From Aureibaculum sp. 2308TA14-22 (GTDB taxonomy: Bacteria; Bacteroidota; Bacteroidia; Flavobacteriales; Flavobacteriaceae), in the NCBI RefSeq assembly GCF_040538665.1, contig NZ_JBEWXT010000001.1:894501-958500 (forward strand): a DNA stretch of 64,000 bases. The letters are read 5' to 3'. Each line of letters opens with the position of its first letter. Position 1 is the first letter of the stretch. Under the pieces are notes generated by a model, which saw only the letters and a list, made by a program, of their open reading frames with translations, made no database searches and had not been told where the DNA came from. This document shows, one piece after another, positions 1 to 8,323 of the stretch. Both the position numbers and the translations under genes were made by a program.

Positions 1-818
1 ACGAATTGGAGAACAGTAACGATGGTATAGATTACAGTCCTCAGGAAATTGAAAAATATAATGATCGACTTCAGTTGCTGTACAATTTGCAAAAAAAGCA
101 CCAAGTAAATACCATTCAAGATTTATTAGAGAAAAAACAAATTTTAGAAGTAAAAGTAAGTGCCGTTGAAAATGCAGATGAAATTGTAAAGTTAAAACAA
201 AGTGAAATTTTAGAAGTAGAAAAACAGTTAAATTCAAGTTCGGAAATTTTACATAGCAACAGAAAGAAAGCAATTCCAGAATTAATTAAACAATTGGAGG
301 CGTTACTGAATAAATTAGAAATGCCTAATACTTCTTTTAGAATTAACCTTAAAAAAAGCGAAACCTTTTTTGGTAATGGTAAAGATGAACTGGAATTTTT
401 AATTTCCACAAATAAAGGGAGTAGTTTTGAAACCTTGAAGAAAATTGCTTCTGGTGGTGAAATGTCCAGAATTATGTTAGCGGTAAAATCCATTTTATGT
501 AATTATTCCAGTTTACCCACTATAATTTTTGATGAGATAGATACTGGTGTTTCGGGCGAAGTTTCAAATAGAATAGCTACTGTTATGTCAGCAATGAGTA
601 AAGAGATGCAAGTTATTGCCATTACACATTTGCCTCAAATTGCAGCAAAAGGAAAATATCATTTTAAAGTGTATAAAACGGATAAGGATAAAAAAACTTC
701 TACTAACATAAAACAGTTATCTGAAGCGGAAAGAATTCAGGAATTGGCAGAGATGCTGAGCGGAAAAGATATTGCAGAGACTGCCGTTGTACATGCAAAA
801 CAATTACTAGATCAATAA
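1..818 (+). CDS. recN: DNA repair protein RecN, C-terminal half (cut by window edge)
   Basis: RecN is an SMC-like ATPase that acts early in recombinational repair of double-strand breaks. Only the last ~271 residues are present; the family is usually about 550, so the Walker A domain lies outside the window. Visible are a coiled-coil-like stretch (first ~100 residues), the ABC signature SGGEMSR near residue 149, Walker B IIFDEIDTGVSG and the switch histidine in AITHLPQIAA. The reading frame is open to base 3, so the TTG at 6 is not a real start. fabI follows 57 bp downstream behind its own promoter-like element. Identification is firm because the signature, Walker B and H-loop occur in the order and spacing of RecN. 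Confidence 0.95.
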   Translation, partial: ELENSNDGIDYSPQEIEKYNDRLQLLYNLQKKHQVNTIQDLLEKKQILEVKVSAVENADEIVKLKQSEILEVEKQLNSSSEILHSNRKKAIPELIKQLEALLNKLEMPNTSFRINLKKSETFFGNGKDELEFLISTNKGSSFETLKKIASGGEMSRIMLAVKSILCNYSSLPTIIFDEIDTGVSGEVSNRIATVMSAMSKEMQVIAITHLPQIAAKGKYHFKVYKTDKDKKTSTNIKQLSEAERIQELAEMLSGKDIAETAVVHAKQLLDQ

Positions 819-827
819 TGCATAGTA

Positions 828-853
828 TTGATTTAAAATATTCATTAATTTTG
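828..853 (+). promoter_or_regulatory. Putative Bacteroidetes-type promoter of fabI
   Basis: TAATTTTG at 846-853 matches the TAnnTTTG -7 consensus, 22 bp before the fabI start. A TTG at 828-830 could be the -33 element, but the 15-nt spacing is shorter than usual, so the -33 part is uncertain. Confidence 0.4.
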
Positions 854-875
854 TAAAACCTTAAAAAATCTAAAT

Positions 876-1688
876 ATGTATAACTTATTAAAAGGAAAAC
901 GAGGAATTATTTTTGGTGCTTTAGATGAAAATTCCATAGCTTGGAAAACTGCTGAAAGAGCTCACGAAGAAGGTGCAAAATTTGTCTTGACCAACGCCCC
1001 AATCGCTATGCGAATGGGCGAAATTAATAAGTTAGCTGAAAAAACAGGTTCTGAAATTATACCAGCTGATGCCACTTCATTAGAAGATTTAGAAAATTTA
1101 GTTACAAAATCTACCGAAATTTTAGGCGGAAAACTAGATTTTGTATTGCATTCTATTGGAATGTCTGTAAATGTCAGAAAAAAAATACATTACACAGAAT
1201 CAAATTACGATTTTACTACCAAAGGTTGGGATGTTTCAGCAGTTTCATTCCACAAAGTAATGAACATTTTATATAAACAAGATGCAATGAACGAATGGGG
1301 TTCTATTGTTGCATTAACGTATATGGCGGCACAACGTGTTTTTCCCGATTATAATGATATGGCAGACAACAAAGCCTATTTAGAATCCATTGCCAGAAGT
1401 TTTGGTTACTTTTTTGGAACTGACAAAAAAGTAAGGGTTAATACTATTTCACAATCACCTACTCCAACTACCGCAGGGCAGGGTGTTAAAGGCTTTGATG
1501 GTTTTATTGCATATGCCGAAAAAATGTCACCATTAGGTAATGCTTCTGCCCAAGATTGTGCAGATTATACCATTTCTTTATTTTCTGATTTGACAAAGAA
1601 AGTAACATTGCAAAATTTGTTTCATGATGGAGGTTTTTCTAATATGGGTGTTAGTCAGTCAGTTATGGATTATTTTATGAAGGAATAA
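876..1688 (+). CDS. fabI: Enoyl-[acyl-carrier-protein] reductase (NADH)
   Basis: FabI catalyses the last reductive step of each cycle of type II fatty acid elongation in the cytoplasm. The 270-residue length is typical. The N-terminal Rossmann segment reads GKRGIIFGALDENSIAW, the diverged glycine motif of FabI-type SDR enzymes. The catalytic pair with FabI spacing is Tyr159 and Lys166 (DYNDMADNK). VRVNTISQSPTPTTAG follows, equivalent to the substrate-loop region of E. coli FabI. The gene appears to be monocistronic, with a -7-like element upstream. No odd features. Confidence 0.95.
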   Translation: MYNLLKGKRGIIFGALDENSIAWKTAERAHEEGAKFVLTNAPIAMRMGEINKLAEKTGSEIIPADATSLEDLENLVTKSTEILGGKLDFVLHSIGMSVNVRKKIHYTESNYDFTTKGWDVSAVSFHKVMNILYKQDAMNEWGSIVALTYMAAQRVFPDYNDMADNKAYLESIARSFGYFFGTDKKVRVNTISQSPTPTTAGQGVKGFDGFIAYAEKMSPLGNASAQDCADYTISLFSDLTKKVTLQNLFHDGGFSNMGVSQSVMDYFMKE

Positions 1689-1805
1689 TCGTTTGATAAA
1701 CCCTTTATTAGTTGCTTTTTTACAATTATCATTTTTATTGCATTTTTTTATAATTTTTTAAGAAAATATGCGTTATCAGGTATTATCAACCTATCAAAAA
1801 ATGAA

Positions 1806-2993
1806 ATGATGAAAGGAAAAACTACATACGGATTAATAATCGCGTTTTTCTTAGTGTTTACAGGATTATCGCAAGTGAATGCAAGCGAATTTGCTCCACC
1901 TGCTAATGACGATTGTGCCAATGCTATAACTTTAACAGTAAATACAGATTATTTATGTGGAACTGTTACTGCAGGAACATTGGTAGATGCTACTGCATCT
2001 TCTTTGGCATCTGATGGTGCCACAGGTAGTTGTCCTAGTGTTGCTACAAAAGCTAATGATGATGTATGGTTTAAGTTTGTTGCTACAGACGCATCACATA
2101 AAGTTCAACTATCGAATATAGCTGGTAGTACTTCTGACTTATATATGAATGTTTTTAACGGAGGAGTATCCGGTAATTGTCCAACCACGGCTTCTGATAC
2201 GCCAATTTATTGTAGTGATCCAGAAAGTGTTGATTTAAGCAGTCTTACAGCTGGTAATACCTATTTTATTAGAGTTTACAGTAATTCAACTGCCAGTGGT
2301 GCTACTACAACTTTTGATGTTTGTGTAGGTACAATGCCATCTGCACCAACTAATGACGATTGTGCTAATGCTGATGTAATCAGTAGTTTACCACACAATG
2401 CAAATTACGACGCCACTTCTGCAACAAATAATGCTGGTTTTATCTCAGCTACCGGCTGCGTAGATATGAACGACGGTGTTTGGTTTAAAATGATAGGTGA
2501 TGGAGGTAATATTACAGTAACGGCAGCTCCTAGTTCTTGGGATTTAGGAATAACTGTTTACACAGGGTCTTGTGGTACTTTTACTTGTGTTGATGATAGT
2601 AATATTGGTACGATAGACGTTATTGAAAGTGTAACTTTCGCCTCAACGAATGGTACAACTTATTATATTAATATAGCATATCCAAGTGGAACAGTAGATA
2701 ATTCTGAAGGAACTTTTGATCTTGCTATAACATCTTCGACCTTATCAATTGATAAAATTTTGGATAAAGGATTTACCTATTACCCAAACCCGGTTGATAA
2801 AGTATTAAAAATGAGAGCTAATGAGAATATTCAACAAGTTAGTTTATATTCTATTTTAGGAAAAGAAATTATGCGAGTAAATCAGAATGATGTACAAGCT
2901 GATTTAAATTTAAATAATTTACCTGCAGGAACTTATTTTGTAAAAGCTTATGTTGGAGGTAGTAGCGGAACATTTAAAATCCTTAAAAAATAA
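1806..2993 (+). CDS. Secreted T9SS cargo protein with two related beta domains
   Basis: A 395-residue exported protein of unknown specific function. It has a signal peptide (hydrophobic core about residues 9-20, ending near VNA), then two related domains that both open with a NDDCANA motif (about residues 33 and 181), rich in Gly, Thr, Ser and Asp with paired cysteines, as in surface beta-sandwich proteins. The C-terminus (about residue 325 on) has YYPNPVDKVL, an internal LYSILGKEI and LPAGTYFVKA, the hallmarks of a type A T9SS sorting domain, so export through PorU/PorV-type machinery is inferred. Two adjacent ATGs (1806, 1809) could start it; an ATG at 1801 runs into an immediate stop. An intrinsic terminator follows. 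Confidence 0.85.
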   Translation: MMKGKTTYGLIIAFFLVFTGLSQVNASEFAPPANDDCANAITLTVNTDYLCGTVTAGTLVDATASSLASDGATGSCPSVATKANDDVWFKFVATDASHKVQLSNIAGSTSDLYMNVFNGGVSGNCPTTASDTPIYCSDPESVDLSSLTAGNTYFIRVYSNSTASGATTTFDVCVGTMPSAPTNDDCANADVISSLPHNANYDATSATNNAGFISATGCVDMNDGVWFKMIGDGGNITVTAAPSSWDLGITVYTGSCGTFTCVDDSNIGTIDVIESVTFASTNGTTYYINIAYPSGTVDNSEGTFDLAITSSTLSIDKILDKGFTYYPNPVDKVLKMRANENIQQVSLYSILGKEIMRVNQNDVQADLNLNNLPAGTYFVKAYVGGSSGTFKILKK

Positions 2994-3016
2994 TTACATT
3001 TAAATTATATTCTAAA

Positions 3017-3041
3017 AGCTCTCAATTTGAGGGCTTTTTTT
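3017..3041 (+). terminator. Intrinsic terminator after the T9SS cargo gene
   Basis: An 8-bp stem (AGCTCTCA / TGAGGGCT, one G-T pair) with a 3-nt loop at 3017-3035 is followed by a run of seven T. It separates the cargo gene from the glycosyltransferase gene. Confidence 0.8.
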
Positions 3042-3068
3042 ATACCTATAATTTACAATTGCATTTCT

Positions 3069-3076
3069 TACCTTTG
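3069..3076 (+). promoter_or_regulatory. -7 promoter element before the glycosyltransferase gene
   Basis: TACCTTTG fits TAnnTTTG and lies 19 bp before the TTG start at 3096. No TTG is found at the usual -33 distance. Confidence 0.4.
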
Positions 3077-3095
3077 AGCTTTAAAAAATGATTAA

Positions 3096-4088
3096 TTGAA
3101 TCTTAACTTTTCTATAATAATTCCAGTTTATAATCGTCCAGATGAACTTGACGAACTATTGTCGAGCATTGCTTCACAACATTTTAAAGAAGATTTTGAG
3201 GTATTAGTTATAGAAGATGGTTCTAATTTAACTGCTAAACATATTGTTGATAGTTTTAAGGATGCATTTGATATTAACTATTTAACCAAAGACAATTCAG
3301 GCCCAGGCTTAAGCAGGAATTTTGGTATGCAACATGCCAACGGCAATTATTTTATCATTTTAGATTCAGACTGTATTTTACCAGAAAACTATCTAGCAAT
3401 TGTTTCAGATAGACTTTCTAATAGTTTTACAGATGCTTATGGAGGTGCGGATGCAGCACATACATCTTTTACCAAAATTCAAAAAGCAATAAATTATGCC
3501 ATGACTTCTGTTTTAACCACAGGAGGACTTAGAGGAAATAAAAACTTAAAAAAATTCCAACCCCGAAGTTTTAATATGGGATTGTCTAAAAGAGCTTTTG
3601 AAAAAACAGGAGGTTTTAACGCTATGCGTTTCGGTGAGGACATCAACCTTACTTTTAGGTTGTGGGAAAACAATTTTGAAACTCAATTCATTGAAGAAGC
3701 CTATGTTTACCATAAGAGAAGAGTTAGCTGGAAAAGTTTTTTTAAACAAACTTTTAATTTTGGTGCTGCAAGACCTATCTTAAATAAATTGCACCCAAAC
3801 ACAGCCAAAATAACGTATTGGTTTCCAAGTGTTTTTGTAATTGGCTTTATTCTATCAACAATTGGTCTACTTTTTAATTTTAAATGGTTTATTTCTTTAT
3901 TCTCAATTTATTTAATACTTATTTTATTAGACTCCTTTATTAAAAGCAAGAATATAGTCGTTGCGTTTTTAAGTATTTGGGCAACATTGGTAATGTTTTT
4001 TGGTTATGGTTTAGGTTTTTTACGTTCTAAGGTTAAATTATTAGTGGGTAAATCACCAAAACAAGCTTTCCCAGAGATGTTTAGATAA
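3096..4088 (+). CDS. Family 2 glycosyltransferase with C-terminal membrane segments
   Basis: A 330-residue GT-A enzyme expected to transfer an activated sugar to a lipid or glycan acceptor at the cytoplasmic face of the inner membrane. FSIIIPVYNRPDE opens the fold, ILDSDCILP holds the DxD-type metal/nucleotide motif (about residues 92-94), and FGEDINLTFRLW has the ED motif. Three hydrophobic segments (about residues 245-315) anchor it. The start is unusual: a stop codon (TAA 3093-3095) directly precedes TTG 3096, and the nearby ATG at 3088 is followed by a stop after three codons. TTG is therefore the only sensible start. Acceptor and donor cannot be read from sequence. Confidence 0.85.
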   Translation: MNLNFSIIIPVYNRPDELDELLSSIASQHFKEDFEVLVIEDGSNLTAKHIVDSFKDAFDINYLTKDNSGPGLSRNFGMQHANGNYFIILDSDCILPENYLAIVSDRLSNSFTDAYGGADAAHTSFTKIQKAINYAMTSVLTTGGLRGNKNLKKFQPRSFNMGLSKRAFEKTGGFNAMRFGEDINLTFRLWENNFETQFIEEAYVYHKRRVSWKSFFKQTFNFGAARPILNKLHPNTAKITYWFPSVFVIGFILSTIGLLFNFKWFISLFSIYLILILLDSFIKSKNIVVAFLSIWATLVMFFGYGLGFLRSKVKLLVGKSPKQAFPEMFR

Positions 4089-4179
4089 TAGTTAAAAGCA
4101 TAACTAAATAATGAATTTGGTTTATGTTTTTTGTACTTTTAACCACTAACTACAAACAGAAAAATAGAACCACTCAAAG

Positions 4180-5541
4180 ATGCAATACGCAAAAAACATA
4201 TTAGAGACTATTGGTAATACACCACTGGTAAAATTGAATACTATAACTCAGGAAGTTGATGCTTTGGTATTGGCCAAAGTGGAAACTTTTAATCCGGGAA
4301 ATTCAGTAAAAGACAGGATGGCGGTTAAAATGATTGATGATGCCGAAGTAGATGGAAGGTTAAAACCTGGAGGAACAATAATTGAAGGTACATCTGGTAA
4401 TACTGGTATGGGCTTAGCGTTGGCTGCTATTGTTAGAGGTTACAAATTAATCTGTGTAATAAGCGATAAGCAATCCAAAGAAAAAATGGATATTTTACGT
4501 GCCGTAGATGCAGAAGTTATCGTTTGTCCTACCAATGTAGAGCCTGAAGATCCTCGTTCTTATTATTCCGTATCTAAAAGATTAGCTACCGAAACCCCAA
4601 ATTCTTGGTATGTAAACCAATACGATAACCCTTCAAATAGTTTGGCTCATTACGAGCAAACCGGACCAGAAATTTGGGAGCAAACGGATGGTAAAATAAC
4701 ACATTTTGTGGTTGGTGTAGGTACAGGAGGAACCATTTCTGGAGTTGGTAAATTCCTTAAAGAGAAAAACTCTAATATAAAAATTTGGGGAGTAGATACG
4801 TACGGATCAGTTTTTAAAAAATATCACGAAACAGGTGTTTTTGATGAGAATGAGATTTATCCTTACATAACTGAAGGTATCGGTGAAGACATTCTACCAG
4901 AAAATGTAAATTTTGATATCATCGATGGTTTTACAAAAGTTACGGATAAAGATGCTGCCGTTTTTACTAGAAAATTAGCAAAAGAAGAGGGCATTTTTTG
5001 TGGTAATTCTGCAGGTTCCGCAATAAAGGGATTACTTCAATTTAAAGAGCATTTTAAACCTGAAGATGTTGTTGTGGTATTGTTTCACGATCATGGTAGT
5101 CGTTATGTGGGGAAAATGTTTAATGATGATTGGATGCGAGAACGCGGCTTTTTAGATGAAGAAATTACCACGGCAATAGATTTAATTAAGGACAGATTGA
5201 GCAGTCAGCTCATTACTGCAAAAACTGAAGAGCTGGTCTCTCATGCTATAGAAAGAATGCGTAAGCATGATATTTCTCAAATCCCTGTTGAAGACCAAAA
5301 TGGATTTGTAGGCTCAATAGATGAGAGCGATCTGTTCAAACTCTATTTTGAAGATAAAAATATAGCGGACAAACCTATAAAAGCCGTAATGCGAAAAGCG
5401 TTTCCTATTGTAAAAAAAGACGCACCAATTGATAAAATTTCTAATCTAATAAACAAGGATAATAAAGCTGTTCTAGTTGATTTAGATAATGGAAGCTATC
5501 AAATTATTACCAAATATGATGTAATTTCAGCCATACATTAA
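4180..5541 (+). CDS. PLP-dependent cystathionine beta-synthase / cysteine synthase-type enzyme with CBS domains
   Basis: A fold-type II PLP enzyme that should condense serine (or O-acetylserine) with homocysteine or sulfide. NPGNSVKDR holds the Schiff-base Lys44. GTSGNTGMGLALAA binds substrate and PLP, and GVGTGGTISGVGKFL is the phosphate-binding glycine loop. Residues ~335-453 form a tandem CBS pair (SHAIERMRKHDISQIPV and MRKAFPIV halves). There is no N-terminal haem-binding region of the animal enzyme. The CBS pair favours cystathionine beta-synthase over plain cysteine synthase and may sense adenosyl ligands; which substrate is used is inference. The M20 peptidase gene starts 16 bp downstream, so the two are probably co-transcribed. 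Confidence 0.88.
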   Translation: MQYAKNILETIGNTPLVKLNTITQEVDALVLAKVETFNPGNSVKDRMAVKMIDDAEVDGRLKPGGTIIEGTSGNTGMGLALAAIVRGYKLICVISDKQSKEKMDILRAVDAEVIVCPTNVEPEDPRSYYSVSKRLATETPNSWYVNQYDNPSNSLAHYEQTGPEIWEQTDGKITHFVVGVGTGGTISGVGKFLKEKNSNIKIWGVDTYGSVFKKYHETGVFDENEIYPYITEGIGEDILPENVNFDIIDGFTKVTDKDAAVFTRKLAKEEGIFCGNSAGSAIKGLLQFKEHFKPEDVVVVLFHDHGSRYVGKMFNDDWMRERGFLDEEITTAIDLIKDRLSSQLITAKTEELVSHAIERMRKHDISQIPVEDQNGFVGSIDESDLFKLYFEDKNIADKPIKAVMRKAFPIVKKDAPIDKISNLINKDNKAVLVDLDNGSYQIITKYDVISAIH

Positions 5542-5557
5542 CTCAAAATATAGTACC

Positions 5558-6865
5558 ATGAAAACAAACCTTATCAAAATTCTATGTATCAACTTTTTGC
5601 TACTGACAAGTTTTAGTTTTGCTCAGAAACTATCCAAAAACGAAAAGAAGCTTTTAAAAACAATAGAAACAAATAACACTGATGCGATTACTTTTCTAAA
5701 AAAAGTAGTGAACATTAATAGTGGTACAATGAACCATGATGGAGTAAAAAAAGTAGGTATGGTCTTCAAAGAAGCCTATGAAAACATTGGGTTCAATACA
5801 AGTTGGATAGACATGTCTGAAGTTAACCGTTCTGGGCATTTATTTGCGGAATCTTCTCCTAAAAAGGTAAAAGGCAAAAAGTTATTGTTAATAGGACATC
5901 TAGATACTGTTTTTGAAGAAGATAGCGAGTTTCAAGAATTTACGATGGTAAATGACAGTATAGCCCATGCACCGGGAGGCAATGATATGAAAGGTGGTGA
6001 TGTGATTATGTTATATGCCCTAAAAGCCTTGGCAGATAATGGATTGTTAAAGAATGCTCAAATAATAGCAGCTTATACAGGTGACGAAGAGAGTAGTGGA
6101 AAACCTATAAGTATCAGTAGAAAAGATTTAGTTGAAGCTGCTAAACGAAGCGATATTGCCTTGGGTTTTGAAACGTCAACTGGTTTTAACAATGCCACAG
6201 TAGCTAGAAGAGGTTCTTCTGGTTGGAAGGTTGAGGTTTCTGGTAAGCGTGCACATTCCTCAGGTGTTTTTAACGAGCGGGTAGGTGCAGGTGCTATTTT
6301 TGAAATTTCAAGGATTTTAAATGAATTTTATACCAAAGTAAAGGGAGAACAGTACCTAACTTTTAATCCAGGTGTGATTTTGGGTGGCACAACACTCAAC
6401 TTAGATGAAGCACTGAGCAAAGGCTCGGCTTTTGGGAAAAGTAATGTTGTGGCTCAAATGGCCTATGTTAGTGGAGGGCTACGTTTTATCTCTGAAGAAC
6501 AAAAGGAGAACGCAAGGGAAAAAATGCGAGAAATTGTTGCCAACAACTTACCACATACTTCTGCTAAAATTAGTTTTACGGATAGCTATCCCGCTATGGG
6601 ACCAACAGAGGGTAACCATAAATTATTACAAGTTTTAGATCAGGTAAGTAAAGATTTGAACCAAGGTGGAGTAGAAGCCTATGATCCGGGTAGAAGAGGA
6701 GCGGCGGATGTTTCTTTTGTTGCAGAATATGTAGATTGCCTTGACGGATTGGGTACGATGGGTAATGGTGCACACACTCCGAATGAGACGGTAAACCTAA
6801 ACACTATTGAAGATTTGACCAAAAGGACGGCAATTCTTATTTATAGGTTGATTAACCAGAAATAA
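5558..6865 (+). CDS. Exported M20-family zinc metallopeptidase
   Basis: A 435-residue dizinc hydrolase likely to cleave amide or peptide bonds outside the cytoplasm. It has a signal peptide (to about residue 22, ending FSFAQ). LLIGHLDTV provides metal ligand His114 and Asp116, GGNDMKGG the bridging Asp, TGDEESSG the catalytic Glu/Glu pair, and HTPNETVNL the C-terminal ligand His. The dimerisation domain lies between about residues 215 and 335. Closest in motif layout to carboxypeptidase G2-like M20 enzymes; the substrate is unknown. It follows the cystathionine beta-synthase gene by 16 bp and precedes the DUF2851 gene by 3 bp, so all three may form one operon. Confidence 0.85.
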   Translation: MKTNLIKILCINFLLLTSFSFAQKLSKNEKKLLKTIETNNTDAITFLKKVVNINSGTMNHDGVKKVGMVFKEAYENIGFNTSWIDMSEVNRSGHLFAESSPKKVKGKKLLLIGHLDTVFEEDSEFQEFTMVNDSIAHAPGGNDMKGGDVIMLYALKALADNGLLKNAQIIAAYTGDEESSGKPISISRKDLVEAAKRSDIALGFETSTGFNNATVARRGSSGWKVEVSGKRAHSSGVFNERVGAGAIFEISRILNEFYTKVKGEQYLTFNPGVILGGTTLNLDEALSKGSAFGKSNVVAQMAYVSGGLRFISEEQKENAREKMREIVANNLPHTSAKISFTDSYPAMGPTEGNHKLLQVLDQVSKDLNQGGVEAYDPGRRGAADVSFVAEYVDCLDGLGTMGNGAHTPNETVNLNTIEDLTKRTAILIYRLINQK

Positions 6866-6868
6866 TCA

Positions 6869-8152
6869 ATGTTTAAAGAAGATTTTTTACACTATATATG
6901 GAAATATAAATTATTTTCAACAGAAAAATTACTGACTACCCAAAAAGAACGTGTTGTAATACTAAATAGTGGAGAACATAACTTTAATTCAGGCTCTGAT
7001 TTTTTTAATGCTAAACTAGAAATAGATAATCAACTTTGGGCGGGTAATGTAGAGATTCACATAAAATCTTCTGATTGGTATGTACATGGTCATGAAAAAG
7101 ACAGTAATTACGACAATACCATTTTACATGTAGTTTGGCAGCACGATATTAATGTATATAGAAAAGACAATAGTGTAATCCCAACTTTAGTTCTAGAAAG
7201 CTATATCCAAAAAGATATATTAAACAACTATCTACAATTATTCTCGTCTCAACGTAAATGGATTAATTGTGAAAATGATATAAATAACATTAATGAATTT
7301 CAATTTTCTAATTGGCTAGAAAGACTATATATTGAAAGGTTAGAAGAAAAATCTAAGTTAATTAAAAGGTTGCTTTTAGATTCTAAAAACGATTGGGAAG
7401 CCGTATTATTTAAAATGTTAGCTAAAAACTTTGGGCTTAAAGTAAACGGGGATGCCTTTTTTAACCTTGCCAATCAGTTGGAGTATAGTGTTATTAGAAA
7501 ACAATCGCATAGCTTAATCGCTTTGGAAGCCTTGTTGTTCGGACAAAGTAATTTATTAGATGAAGATATTCAGGATTCTTATTATATTGATTTGCAGACA
7601 GAATATAATTTCTTAAAATCCAAATATCAATTAACTAACAATGAGAATATAGCTGTTCAATTTTTTAGGTTAAGACCTAACAATTTTCCGACAATTCGTA
7701 TTGCTCAATTGGCAGCTTTATTTAGTCAGAAGCAAAACCTATTTTCTAAAATTATAGCGGTTTCTAACGTAAAAGAGTATTATGAAATTTTTGATATTTC
7801 AGTCTCTAGTTTTTGGAAAACACATTATTCATTCACATCTCAGTCAAAAAAGAGTCAAAAAAAACTCACTAAACCTTTTATTGATTTATTATTAATAAAT
7901 ACAATCATTCCATTGAAATTCATGTATTTAAAATCTATTGATAAATTAAATGAAACAGAGATAATAGACATCGTTACGGAGTTAAAACCCGAAAAAAACA
8001 GTATTATTGATAAATTTAATCAATTAGGTGTAACATCTAAATCTTCATTAGAAACACAAGCATTGCTGCAGCTAAAGAATAATTATTGTGAAAAACAAAA
8101 ATGCTTGGAATGTGTTGTAGGTAAAAGCTTAATCAGTAAAAATTGCAATTAA
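6869..8152 (+). CDS. DUF2851 family protein
   Basis: A 427-residue cytoplasmic-looking protein of a family widespread in Bacteroidetes with no established function. Visible are an N-terminal block with LNSGEHNFNSGSDFFNAKLE and WAGNVEIHIKSSDWYVHGH, reminiscent of a nuclease-like beta core (family knowledge, not shown), a middle helical region, and a C-terminal cysteine cluster (CEKQKCLECVVGKSL, about residues 407-421) that could bind a metal. Starts 3 bp after the M20 peptidase stop, so it is probably translated from the same transcript. No signal peptide. Confidence 0.8.
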   Translation: MFKEDFLHYIWKYKLFSTEKLLTTQKERVVILNSGEHNFNSGSDFFNAKLEIDNQLWAGNVEIHIKSSDWYVHGHEKDSNYDNTILHVVWQHDINVYRKDNSVIPTLVLESYIQKDILNNYLQLFSSQRKWINCENDINNINEFQFSNWLERLYIERLEEKSKLIKRLLLDSKNDWEAVLFKMLAKNFGLKVNGDAFFNLANQLEYSVIRKQSHSLIALEALLFGQSNLLDEDIQDSYYIDLQTEYNFLKSKYQLTNNENIAVQFFRLRPNNFPTIRIAQLAALFSQKQNLFSKIIAVSNVKEYYEIFDISVSSFWKTHYSFTSQSKKSQKKLTKPFIDLLLINTIIPLKFMYLKSIDKLNETEIIDIVTELKPEKNSIIDKFNQLGVTSKSSLETQALLQLKNNYCEKQKCLECVVGKSLISKNCN

Positions 8153-8207
8153 AAAAGTATTGAAACCCCTATATTCAGGGATTGTATTTTCACGGGAAAG
8201 TGTCATT

Positions 8208-8235
8208 TTGGACTTTCACTTCTAGCATAGATTTG
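8208..8235 (+). promoter_or_regulatory. Well-matched -33/-7 promoter of the L,D-transpeptidase gene
   Basis: TTG at 8208-8210, 17-nt spacer, then TAGATTTG at 8228-8235, a full match to the Bacteroidetes TTG / TAnnTTTG promoter. Transcription should begin around 8240, upstream of both possible ATG starts of the next gene. Confidence 0.6.
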
Positions 8236-8323
8236 TAGTATCAAAAAACCTACAACTATGAAAAATATAATAATCACAGAAAGTGTGAAAATTAATTTGT
8301 TAAATTTGCAAATTGGTTTTCAT